Assembly: GCA_029449245.1 (NCBI GenBank)
Contig: JANATF010000011.1
Coordinates: 310,001-374,000 of the forward strand
DNA: 64,000 bases
From: Mortierella alpina
Lineage: Eukaryota > Mortierellomycota > Mortierellomycetes > Mortierellales > Mortierellaceae
Reading direction: 5' to 3'
Shown piece by piece: positions 55,703-64,000 of this stretch (its first letter is position 1; every line of letters begins with the position of its first letter). A program made the translations under genes and the position numbers. The notes under the pieces are model-generated. The model was not told where the DNA came from, did no database searches, and worked only from the letters and a program-made list of their open reading frames with translations.

Positions 55703-56544
55703 GATCTCGACTCGCTTAGGTCTGGCCCAAAAAGTCGTCAAGCTCACATTGGACTCGGTCCTTGAAGAACTCGAGTTCTGTATCCAGACCCTCCAGAGCT
55801 TTGAACTCATGGAGCTCTGCAATGGAATCGTCATTGCCAGGGGTCTGTCCGTCGCCAAATAGCTGGGTTACAAAGCCGTCATGACGGGAGATGGTGCCGA
55901 TGAGCTCATTGCGGGCTATTCGATCCTGTACAAGATGTCTGCGTAGCGTCTGCAGGCGTACTCCGACAAATTGACCAAGATCATACGATTCTTGGGTGTG
56001 CAATTGGCCAAGGCTCTGGGACTACAACCCATGCAGCTTTACCTCGACCCAGAGCTGATTGCGCTCTACCAGCAGTGCACGCGGGATGTAAAGATCAATT
56101 ACTATGACCACCATGCTGACCAAGAAAGGCAGGACCGACTCTCGTGTCGACAGGTCCGTGGCAAGTTTATTCTGCGCAAGGCTTTTGAAGACGAAACGTG
56201 TTTCGGCCTGGAGAAAGAATGAGCTCATTGAGGTGGGGTCGGGTACGACGATTCTGCCGCCGAGGATCTCAAGGAGCAGGATCGCATTTTTGATCAGGAT
56301 CGCATTTTTGAGCAGGAAAGGATTAAGATCGAACAGTTGCAGCCCTTTAAGTGATCAAGAAGGTCTTTAACGATGACACGAGCACCCGGAGAAGCTGAGG
56401 AAGGACGGCATAGACCCTTGCCCCGGTTGTGGGTTCAATCTCTCGACGCCGGACCAGACCTTTCGTGTCATCTGCGGACAGTGGCCAGCGCGTGTCCTCC
56501 CGCTCCGAGAAGAGGTTGCAAAGACAAGCGAGAACTCTGAATAA
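55703..56544 (+). pseudogene. Asparagine-synthase-like pseudogene, unit 2 (head missing)
   Basis: Homologous to 45370-46233 and starting abruptly at the ISTRLGL-like segment, about 150 bp from the F-box gene start. It has no N-terminal part. It reads VLEELEFCIQTLQSFELMEL and GIVIARGLSVAK, then a TAG at 55859-55861, the motif MTGDGADELIAGYSILYKM, and a second TAG at 55944-55946. That second TAG is at the same codon as the stop in unit 1. Then follow LTKIIRFLGVQLAKALGLQ, LDPELIALYQQCTRDVKINY and FILRKAFEDETCFGLE. The end is frameshifted before the zinc ribbon (CPGCGFN). The matching N-terminal head lies downstream in unit 3, so the gene was split when the F-box gene and this unit became adjacent. 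Confidence 0.82.
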
Positions 56545-56619
56545 ACATGAAAATGAGTTGCAAATCTGATAATGTAAGGGACGAGAGTGTAGGTCCTAAT
56601 ACATACTATTTTAATACAC

Positions 56620-59600
56620 CTACAGCGCTTCCAGAGAACTCTGTTTGCTGATAGCGCCGCGTTGTTCTAAGAGTTTCCTATTTGTACTGCTTAAGCCCTG
56701 CGTGTTCAAAATGTTGGTATCTGATACAACAAGCCGGTCATGCCAAGAGCTCCAGACTAGGTGCACAGACACCAGATGACAGGTTCCTTTGACCTTCCAC
56801 ATACGAACGGATTTATCGTGGCAGCCAGTTGACAAATAGCTGCCGTCTGCACTTGCGTTCCATGCGATTGACGATATCCCACCATGGAAATCCTTTACAG
56901 TAGCCAAACAAAGACCTGATTTCACATCCCAAAGTCGCACCGTCATGTCGTCACTGCCCGAGGCAATCTGCTGGCCGCTTGGCGAAAACACTACGCTTCT
57001 AACCCAGTCGGTGTGGCCGCTTAGGATGGCACCAGGTGCACCGGTTTGTGCGTCCCAGAGCCGCACCGTCTTGTCGGGACTGCCCGAGGCAATCTGCTGG
57101 CCGCTTGGCGAAAACACCACGCTTCTAACATAGGAGGTGTGACCGCTTAGGATGGCACCAGGTGCACCGGTTTGTGCGTCCCAGAGCCGCACCGTATTGT
57201 CGGAACTGCCTGAGGCAATCTGCTGGCCGCTTGGCGAAAACACCACGCTGTAAACAGACATGGCGTGGCCGCTTAGGATGGCACTAGGTGCACCGGTTTG
57301 TGCGTCCCAGAGCCGCACCGTGTTGTCGGAACTGCCCGAGGCAATCTGCTGGCCGCTTGGCGAAAACACCACGCTGAAAACAGACATGGTGTGGCCGCTT
57401 AGGATGGCACCAGGTGCACCGGTTTGTGCGTCCCAGATCCGCACCGTATTGTCGAAACTGCCCGAGGCAATCTGCTGGCCGCTTGGCGAAAACACCACGC
57501 TTCTAACAAAGGAGGTGTGGCCGCTTAGGATGGCACCATGTGCACCGGTTTGTGCGTCCCAGAGCCGCAGCGTGTTGTCTTCACTGCCCGAGGCAATCTG
57601 CTGGCCGCTTGGCGAAAACACCACGCTGTGAACAGACATGGTGTGGCCGCTTAGGATGGCACCAGGTGCACCGGTTTGTGCGTCCCAGAGCCGCACCGTC
57701 TTGTCCGTACTGCCTGAGGCAATCTGCTGGCCGCTTGGCGAAAAAACCACGCTGTAAACAGACATGGTGTGGCCGCTTAGGATGGCACCAGGTGCACCGG
57801 TTTGTGCGTCCCAGAGCCGCACCGTCTTGTCGGAACTGCCTGAGGCAATCTGCTGGCCGCTTGGCGAAAACACCACGCTTCTAACCCAGTCGGTGTGGCC
57901 GCTTAGGATGGCACCGGGTGCACCGGTTTGTGCGTCCCAGAGCCGCACCGTGTTGTCGAAACTGCCCGAGGCAATCTGCTGGCCACTTGGCGAAAACACC
58001 ACGCTGAAAACATAGGAGGTGTGGCCGCTTAGGATGGCACCAGGTGCACCGGTCTGTGCGTCCCAGAGCCGCACCGTGTTGTCTTCACTGCCTGAGGCAA
58101 TCTGCTGGCCGCTTGGCGAAAACACCACGCTTCTAACATAGTCAGTGTGGCCGCTTAGGATGGCGCCAGGTGCACCGGTTTGTGCGTCCCAGAGCCGCAC
58201 CGTCTTATCGGAACTGCCTGAGGCAATCTGCTGGCCGCTTGGCGAAAACACCACGCTTCTAATATAGTCAGTGTGGCCGCTTAGGATGGCACCAGGTGCG
58301 CCGGTTTGTGCGTCCCAGAGCCGCACCGTGTTGTCGTCACTGCCCGAAGCAATGTGCTGGCCGCTTGGCGAAAACACCACGCTGAGAACAGAGGAGGTGT
58401 GGCCGGTTATTTTGCGTGTCTTCTCCCAAGTTTCGGTGTTGTACAAGCTAATTGTGCCACTGCCGAGACCCGCAGCAAGTGTCTTCCCGTCCGGAGAGTA
58501 CGCGCACGATTCAACTTGGCTTTCTTCCTCAAGATACGGGTATTCGCCAAATCGGACGTCCTCCATCTGTGCGTTGCTCAAATCCGCCTGACGCAACCAG
58601 ATGTTGCATAGGTTGGTGTTTCTCAAATTTGCTCCCTGTAGTTGAGCTGAATCAAACTGTCCACCACTCAGGTCCGCGCCGGATATTTTGATACCTGCTA
58701 GATTGGCCCCGTTGAATAGTACGCCGGCTCGAACCAAGATAGTGATGGCGTTGGCTGCTGCTTGGCTTGCCGTATCGTCTGTTTTCGACTGCTCGACAAA
58801 CTGATGTAGTCGTTGTCGGAACTCAGAATTGTCTTGGGCGTGCTCGGCTAAAAATTGGACAATCGACGGCTCCTTAACAAGGGTCCTTTGGCTTAGAGGG
58901 TGTTCGGCCAGATCTCGAGAAATATCAGACATTGCATCTGACTCACCGAACTCTCGTATGTGTCGAGAGTAAAAGTACTCTAACAACGAGCGATGGAGGA
59001 ACCGGTACTGGACACCTGAACGCGACAGCGGACTGGACTCTCGGAGCAGCGTGATATCTGGTTTTGGTCCGAAGAACTCGACCTTCCATGTCCCTTTGTC
59101 GCTTCTTTGCACGTACTGGACAACTGGATTTCCGTCCTGCTCCTTGAATATGGCAGCCGCGAGGTCCTTTAGAAAGTCTACGGCGATCGCGGCAAAATCG
59201 TCCCCAAGTAGCTCCTGTCGCGCGCTGTCTGCCTCCACTGATAGTTTGATTGTCCTCAGTCGTCGTTCGCTGATGGTCAGCCATTGGTCGATGAAAGAGG
59301 TGTAGAGAGTCAAGCGAGTCACTTTGATCTTGGCGATATCGGCTCCATCCTTGACCACGCCTGGCAACGCTCTGAGCGATAGCGAAAGAAGAAAGGGATT
59401 CTTGACCAGCCCCATCAAGTTGGGGATCGACCTCAGCTTATCCATATAGTTCTCGGTGCTCCAGACGGGTCCATCACCAATCAGCTCGTGTACCTCTGGA
59501 TCTCGCACAAACTGGTCAACGTAGTCCCCAATCTGGTCTCTTGTGAAAGGAACAATGGCGGCCTCCGTGTACAGATTAGCTGCAGAGGTGCTGTAGCGAT

Positions 59601-61956
59601 CATTCTGCTGCGGACAGAACTGCTCGCGGTAGCCCTGTCCAAGATAGGTGCTCCTGCAGCTGATAATCATTTTTGTGTCTGCTTGTCCCTTTTGATTGAG
59701 CATATTCTCCGAGTGCAAGTTGACCTTGAGCTGCGTTTCGTCGTACCCATCGCAAATCAGGATCATCTTCCGACTCTTCTTCAGCTCTTGGATCTTGTCC
59801 TCATTGAATCCGTGGATCCGCAATTGTGAGCCAATGATATCCCGATAGCTTTCGGCCACAGCAGGCAGGTTGATGAAGAGTGGTATGTGACCGCCTGGCT
59901 TGTACTTGCTCCAAAGCTCGTGCTCAAGGTGTCTGTTGAATGTTGATTTTCCTGCTCCTGAATCACCCAGCACCAAGAACACATGTCCATCGCTCTCTAG
60001 GAACTCTTTGATCGTTGTCATGAGCGGTAGAGCATCCTTATCAGCAGCCTGAAGGTTGGCCTTGGCCTGAGGAGGGATGTACACGGTCTGGCTGTACTCT
60101 TGGCGTCGTCTGACCCGGAGATCGTTGAGATCGTACTCAAGGTAAGGAATATCTTGGACTAGGGCCAGAAGTGGCGACTTCATTGGGATAGGGAGGTGAG
60201 ACCTCAGTGGGTAGGGATGCGTGACGATGGTGGAGCCATTGTTCATTGGGACCTGCAGAAAAGCAAGGGCGACGTCTCTGATCGCAGGATCAGGTACCTC
60301 CGAGATCTTGCCGAGAATGGTCAGCATCCAAGACCTGACGCTGTCGTCCTGAGCCCAATCGGCATCATTCGAGTACAGATCTCCCAGAAAACTGACAGCT
60401 TGCTCACGGATGCAGGACTCCCATTCATCATCAATCGCAATCTCGCCTAGGAGCTGGCTTACACCCCATTGGAATCGAGGATCACGACGGCAAGGAGCCT
60501 CTCGAACCAGTTTGCTGAAATAGACCAATTGGCCTGCCCCGCAGAGAGCCGTAGCGGTAAGTACGGCAGGGTACCACGGATGCTTGTGGCCAGAGACAAG
60601 GCCTGCTCTGAGACTATCGAACAGTCCACGGCCACTGTCAATCAATGAGCTGATGCCTTCGTAGCTGGACTTGGCAATCCCATACGTCTCCTCGACAGTC
60701 TTTTGCATCTGCTTGAAGCCTTCGAGTAGGCCGTCAAAGTTCAACTGAATGACCCCCGACACCTTGATAAGGCTCTCTGCGGCTCCCAGGGAGTGTCGCA
60801 TGATAGCCTGAAAAGCGGATTCGTCGTCTGGAACATACTGCAAGGCCTGAAATGCGTACAGCGCTTGATACATCAGATACGGGTCCGAGCTGGATTGCAA
60901 TCCTGAGAGAACTGAGGCCAGGGGCTCCCTTTCCTCGACACGAGATAGGTCTTTGACTTTGTGCTCTGGTTCCGCCATGACATCAAGGAGGCGGGAAACA
61001 GCCAAGGTTAAATGGTACTGATGCTCCGACGACTGCTGATGGGTGTCTCCGAGGCGCTTTCTCAGGATGCTCAAGATCTTGACAAGATCATCGGCGTCAA
61101 GATACGTCGGTGCGGCGCACTGGACCAGCTGGACGAGACCTTGGAGCAGATCAACATCTAGAAGTACGGATTCTTGGAGCTCCAAAATGAAGCAATTGAG
61201 CAACTTGCGGTAGTGTGCGTGATCGAGGACAGAGCCAAGGAGAACGACTTCTGAGACAGCGACCGGATCCTTGACAGCATGCTTGATAAATTCCTCAACG
61301 ATGCGTGACCCCAGCCAGCGAAGGTGCTCTTGCTTGATCGGGTTCTGTTCAATTGCTATGTCCCATTCCTGCTCTGTATCATCGGACGGCGTGGTCCACG
61401 AGGCTTCGTTTGTGGGATCTGAGGCACTATCGAGACCTTCGCGCTGCAAGGGAGAAGTCGTGTTCCTTGGAAGACGGCTGATGCACAAGGCGAGCTGGGA
61501 TGTGCTGTCGATGCGCGCGTCAAGATTTGGTAATGTGATTCTAGTGGACGTTTTAGATACGTTCTCCGAGAAGACATTCAAACGAGCCTCAGTCTTGCCG
61601 ATCGTGGGCTGTGACCCAGTTCCTGAGCTGCTGACTTGGAGGCTGTAGACGGCAGAGGAGATGTCGGTGCTAGCAGCTCGAGCGTGGCGGATCTCTGTCT
61701 TAGATGGACCATCTTGGATCGTGACCTTATCCTCATGTTTTGTTGACCGAAAGAGGTTTAGAAATATGTCCCGCTTTTTAGGTTTTTGGGACGAGATGGA
61801 TATATTCTCGCCATCGGAACTCAAGCTGGCTTGCTGAGATGATACAGTTGAGACGCCATGGCTGACAGATCGACCATGGGCGGTCGATGACGGTGTCAAT
61901 GAGTTGTGGGCAGATCTCCCGATGTCGGGTGGTGAGCTATTGAGTGGATTGCTCAT
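56620..61956 (-). CDS. NACHT NTPase with helical N-terminal, pentapeptide and WD40 repeats (NLR-like), copy 2
   Basis: A single exon of 1778 residues and a near-copy of the gene at 46309-51642, with the same domain order: disordered N-terminus, helical region, Walker A GDSGAGKST (~662), Walker B KMILICDGYDE (~728), pentapeptide repeats and fourteen WD40 repeats. It differs by one extra codon in the 190-210 region (ASWTTPSDD against ASWTPSDD) and by clusters of substitutions. These lie in the first 220 residues, just after Walker A (AVAESYRDIIGSQLRIHGF against AVAEGYQDIIGKQLRMHRF) and at the variable WD positions. The helical region is identical over about 1.08 kb. The reading frame is fully open, so both copies are probably functional. 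The shared 89-nt leader intron is at 62061-61973. As for copy 1, a recognition-receptor role is inferred from family architecture. Confidence 0.9.
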   Translation of the reverse strand: MSNPLNSSPPDIGRSAHNSLTPSSTAHGRSVSHGVSTVSSQQASLSSDGENISISSQKPKKRDIFLNLFRSTKHEDKVTIQDGPSKTEIRHARAASTDISSAVYSLQVSSSGTGSQPTIGKTEARLNVFSENVSKTSTRITLPNLDARIDSTSQLALCISRLPRNTTSPLQREGLDSASDPTNEASWTTPSDDTEQEWDIAIEQNPIKQEHLRWLGSRIVEEFIKHAVKDPVAVSEVVLLGSVLDHAHYRKLLNCFILELQESVLLDVDLLQGLVQLVQCAAPTYLDADDLVKILSILRKRLGDTHQQSSEHQYHLTLAVSRLLDVMAEPEHKVKDLSRVEEREPLASVLSGLQSSSDPYLMYQALYAFQALQYVPDDESAFQAIMRHSLGAAESLIKVSGVIQLNFDGLLEGFKQMQKTVEETYGIAKSSYEGISSLIDSGRGLFDSLRAGLVSGHKHPWYPAVLTATALCGAGQLVYFSKLVREAPCRRDPRFQWGVSQLLGEIAIDDEWESCIREQAVSFLGDLYSNDADWAQDDSVRSWMLTILGKISEVPDPAIRDVALAFLQVPMNNGSTIVTHPYPLRSHLPIPMKSPLLALVQDIPYLEYDLNDLRVRRRQEYSQTVYIPPQAKANLQAADKDALPLMTTIKEFLESDGHVFLVLGDSGAGKSTFNRHLEHELWSKYKPGGHIPLFINLPAVAESYRDIIGSQLRIHGFNEDKIQELKKSRKMILICDGYDETQLKVNLHSENMLNQKGQADTKMIISCRSTYLGQGYREQFCPQQNDRYSTSAANLYTEAAIVPFTRDQIGDYVDQFVRDPEVHELIGDGPVWSTENYMDKLRSIPNLMGLVKNPFLLSLSLRALPGVVKDGADIAKIKVTRLTLYTSFIDQWLTISERRLRTIKLSVEADSARQELLGDDFAAIAVDFLKDLAAAIFKEQDGNPVVQYVQRSDKGTWKVEFFGPKPDITLLRESSPLSRSGVQYRFLHRSLLEYFYSRHIREFGESDAMSDISRDLAEHPLSQRTLVKEPSIVQFLAEHAQDNSEFRQRLHQFVEQSKTDDTASQAAANAITILVRAGVLFNGANLAGIKISGADLSGGQFDSAQLQGANLRNTNLCNIWLRQADLSNAQMEDVRFGEYPYLEEESQVESCAYSPDGKTLAAGLGSGTISLYNTETWEKTRKITGHTSSVLSVVFSPSGQHIASGSDDNTVRLWDAQTGAPGAILSGHTDYIRSVVFSPSGQQIASGSSDKTVRLWDAQTGAPGAILSGHTDYVRSVVFSPSGQQIASGSEDNTVRLWDAQTGAPGAILSGHTSYVFSVVFSPSGQQIASGSFDNTVRLWDAQTGAPGAILSGHTDWVRSVVFSPSGQQIASGSSDKTVRLWDAQTGAPGAILSGHTMSVYSVVFSPSGQQIASGSTDKTVRLWDAQTGAPGAILSGHTMSVHSVVFSPSGQQIASGSEDNTLRLWDAQTGAHGAILSGHTSFVRSVVFSPSGQQIASGSFDNTVRIWDAQTGAPGAILSGHTMSVFSVVFSPSGQQIASGSSDNTVRLWDAQTGAPSAILSGHAMSVYSVVFSPSGQQIASGSSDNTVRLWDAQTGAPGAILSGHTSYVRSVVFSPSGQQIASGSPDKTVRLWDAQTGAPGAILSGHTDWVRSVVFSPSGQQIASGSDDMTVRLWDVKSGLCLATVKDFHGGISSIAWNASADGSYLSTGCHDKSVRMWKVKGTCHLVSVHLVWSSWHDRLVVSDTNILNTQGLSSTNRKLLEQRGAISKQSSLEAL
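56893..58404 (-). repeat. WD40-encoding 126-bp tandem repeats, copy 2 (12 units)
   Basis: Twelve in-frame 126-bp units with the same framework as copy 1 but a different series of variable residues. The pair MS occurs four times after GHT/GHA here and never in copy 1, while GA, used three times in copy 1, is absent. Repeat number is unchanged. Confidence 0.9.
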
Positions 61957-63282
61957 GGCAGTTATCTTGATGCTGCATCCATTGCAATAGAAACAATACG
62001 TTCAGCGCTTGCTATGAGTGAATGAACATCATTGTAATGCAAAGCGTTTGATTGCTCTTACCTTAGTAAAGTCGAAGGTACCGCACTGACGACAAGAGGA
62101 GAACAACGAAGAATACAAAATGTCACAAAGAGGTTCAACGACGATAGCACTAGGCACTTATCCAGTAAACGCAACAGATCATGTTAGCGACCATTCAAGT
62201 ATCCATGGCTCATTCAAATTGCGTGTGTTCATGGCTCTTGCAATACCTGGAGAGAGACACGAGGGAGCGTTCTCCAGCGATAGCAGTATCGGTCGGTCTG
62301 AGATGGCTCAAGAACAATGCCTTTGTACGCGAGAGTTCGATTCCTTGGTGGTCAAAGACGGTCAAGTCACGGCAAGCTATCAAAGGTCGCCGTAGGTGGA
62401 TTAGCATGGAGTTTGTAGGGTAGGTGCAGCTCATTATCACTACACCCGACTCCATCCTCAAGCAGAATCTCACACTCACAGGTTCTTGATTGCAATTTTG
62501 GCGCTCTTTGGAAAATAGGTGTATCGATGGAGAGAAAGAAACGGACTGAGGAGAAGGGAAAGAACAAGGTGCGAAAATAATAAAGAGCGTGGGAGCGGTA
62601 CACAATCCTCATCTTCGCCCTTGATCCATCTTGCGTACCTCGAGCGTTGTGTTTCAATGGTTATCGTGAGCATGAATATGCAGGGGCATCTAGTATCAGC
62701 CACATACCGTTCGCTCACTCTTGTAGGCTACAAATCGCGCCGGCTACGCTACACATCCTGGTGGACAGCGCGACTAGCTTCCAAAAAATGGGTGCGCTGA
62801 GCGCTAGTCCGAATTTCCAGTTGTGCTCATACAGCTCCTGTGTCCCTGTCCTACTGTCCGATTCGGCAATCCTGTGGGAGTGGCACGCGATCTGAAACTG
62901 TCGCGACCTGAGGCCGCTGTTCAGCCGCAGCTCGTAGTGAGACAAACGGCGCTCTGGCGCCCGAGAGGTTAGGTGTTAAGGTGACAAGAAGAGCTAGGCA
63001 CATGTGTGCGCGGTTGGAGCTCTAGCTGGGTATTCCAACAACCGCTGGTGGGTCGCCAGGTTCTTTGCGTGCACTGCCTTAAGCATGTTGGAGACGTCGT
63101 CGATGCCAGCCTGATGATGTGTCCTGGTTGTCTCTGCTCATTGCATGGTTCCGAGTGGTGTGTCGTTGAAGATGGGTCTGAAGGGGTGGGAGGAAACAGA
63201 TTGGCGTCATATAATTGAACTCACTTCCACGCCATCTCAATAGCACCATCGGGACTCGAGGGCAGGACACGAGACTCAGATC
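61957..63282. promoter_or_regulatory. Upstream region of NACHT copy 2 and junction with the third unit
   Basis: 61957-62766 matches the upstream region of NACHT copy 1 and contains the promoter and leader intron 62061-61973. From about 62767 the sequence switches to the flank also found at 44638-45160, which marks the head of a third unit. No separate gene is seen. Confidence 0.6.
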
Positions 63283-63560
63283 ATGGCAGAGACCGAAAAG
63301 GACAAGGCTCTGACTTACAAGAGCGACCCGGCCCGTGTACAAGAGTTGCGACGCCTGCTCCTCGAGAGTCTCTCGCAAAGACCACGCCCTGCGACTATCC
63401 TCCTCTCGGGAGGGTGTCGACACCTCCATCCTATGCCGTCTACAACGCCAATAAGAAGAGGGCAAGGATGAACAATCGCCAAAGCTCTCTCAGGAGCTAT
63501 CACCGTCCTCTGCACGGATCAGGCCACAGCGAGTTCTATGCGACCCAGATCATCGACTCG
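63283..63560 (+). pseudogene. Asparagine-synthase-like pseudogene, unit 3 (head only)
   Basis: Starts MAETEKDKALTYKSDPARVQ and continues LLLESLSQRPRPATILLSGG. The last six residues are the start of the SGG-type ATP-binding PP-loop. A frameshift immediately after it (extra base near 63414) breaks the frame. Downstream codons resembling the unit 1 head continue to CGACTCGC near 63560, where homology stops. The remaining C-terminal part is absent here, being found instead at 55703. Confidence 0.75.
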
Positions 63561-63769
63561 CGCTGACAGCGGTCTTGCACCAGGTACGTGTCAATCCGTC
63601 ATTACTTTGACGTCGGTATTGCTGCTAATCCTGCTGTCTTTTGGTTACGCTAGTGTTGTCGGTGCTTACGGCTCGATGACCTCAGTCGCTGCGTCCTTTC
63701 GAGACATAGCCTGCGCCAGTTCCTCGGTTAATATACGTTTTCTCGAAGATCTTCGCTCTAGACTTTAGT

Positions 63770-64000
63770 TATATTCAAGGTCACTTCTTGAGGTGCTGCC
63801 TGTGACGCGCAGGGATAGAGGTAGAGCTGGAAGGATATAAAACTCTTTCGCAAAACACTTCAGATCTTCATCCGTAGCGGTGTTTTCTCTCAGTTGCAAT
63901 TCGACTGCTTATAGAATGAGGCAGTATCGTGGCGACCTTGATCATATCCGGGTCTGTGATTCCTTTGACACCGTCTAAGATAAAATCGTTAAAGCTGAGG
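63770..64000 (-). pseudogene. F-box/LRR gene copy, broken and cut by the window end
   Basis: Minus-strand sequence is similar to the LRR part of the F-box gene (54480-54620). One frame gives GVKGITDPDMIKVATILP, parallel to SDITDQDMIKF. Another gives VELQLRENTATDEDLKCFAK, parallel to VELQLRGTEITDEFLSSFA. A stop and a frame change separate them. It is much more diverged than the NACHT copies, so it is an older paralogue or fast-decaying. The rest lies beyond the window. Confidence 0.65.

Larger units (their letters stand above)
44638..63560. repeat. Tandem segmental duplication array (two near-full units plus a third unit's head)
   Basis: Unit 1 (44638-52440) and unit 2 (about 55703-62766) are homologous across an asparagine-synthase-like pseudogene, a NACHT/WD40 gene and its upstream flank. 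Matching positions differ by 10,311 bp over most of the NACHT gene. Unit 3 starts at about 62767 with the pseudogene flank and head. An F-box/LRR gene (52629-55556) separates units 1 and 2, and a broken F-box/LRR copy follows the head of unit 3. The repeating order is therefore pseudogene, NACHT gene, F-box/LRR gene. Confidence 0.88.

Noticed and set aside
62325-62360. GTTCGATTC-like sequence resembling a tRNA T-loop (also near 52025)
   Set aside because: The flanking bases cannot form the T stem and no matching A-box or acceptor stem is present; no tRNA was found in the window.

Overview
This is a eukaryotic, almost certainly fungal, chromosome segment. Genes are split by short introns (about 70 to 380 nt, GT...AG) and are spaced by AT/CT-rich gaps. 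The housekeeping genes are typical fungal orthologues: a mitochondrial presequence protease, HGH1, a Ulp1-type SUMO protease, Vta1 and Mpp10. The gene structure, the NACHT/WD40 family and the SPT23/MGA2-like factor suggest an early-diverging fungus such as a Mortierella relative. That placement is inference, because no rRNA or marker gene was seen.

Layout. 1-13.4 kb is a compact housekeeping block: partial CYM1/PreP (+), HGH1 (-), ULP1-like (+), VTA1 (-), MPP10 (+). HGH1/ULP1 and VTA1/MPP10 are divergent pairs sharing gaps of under 400 bp. 14.4-22.3 kb holds two copies of a two-gene module, all on the minus strand: a seven-transmembrane protein followed by a cysteine-rich protein with a zinc-finger-like C-x2-C repeat. 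I recognise no named family for either partner. 24.7-28.8 kb is a 1300-residue putative transcription regulator with a zinc-ribbon-like core. 33.1-34.4 kb is an unrecognised 315-residue acidic-tailed protein. 39.7-44.3 kb is a 1328-residue IPT/TIG plus ankyrin factor resembling Spt23/Mga2. Large gaps (28.8-33.1 and 34.4-39.7 kb) hold no gene I can support, but one holds a fold-back inverted repeat.

44.6-64.0 kb is a tandem array. The unit is an asparagine-synthase-like pseudogene (+), a ~1777-residue NACHT NTPase with helical, pentapeptide and WD40 repeats (-), and an F-box/leucine-rich-repeat gene (-). Two NACHT copies lie exactly 10,311 bp apart over most of their length. A third unit begins at about 62.77 kb with a pseudogene head and a broken F-box/LRR copy running off the window.

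The most interesting system is this NACHT/WD40 pair. Each copy has 14 WD repeats (enough for two seven-bladed propellers), twelve of them near-identical 126-bp units. Variation is concentrated at a few fixed positions and the combinations differ between the copies, while a ~1.08 kb stretch of the helical region is identical. That is the pattern described for fungal NLR-like recognition receptors. The second candidate system is the twice-repeated 7TM/Cys-rich gene pair.
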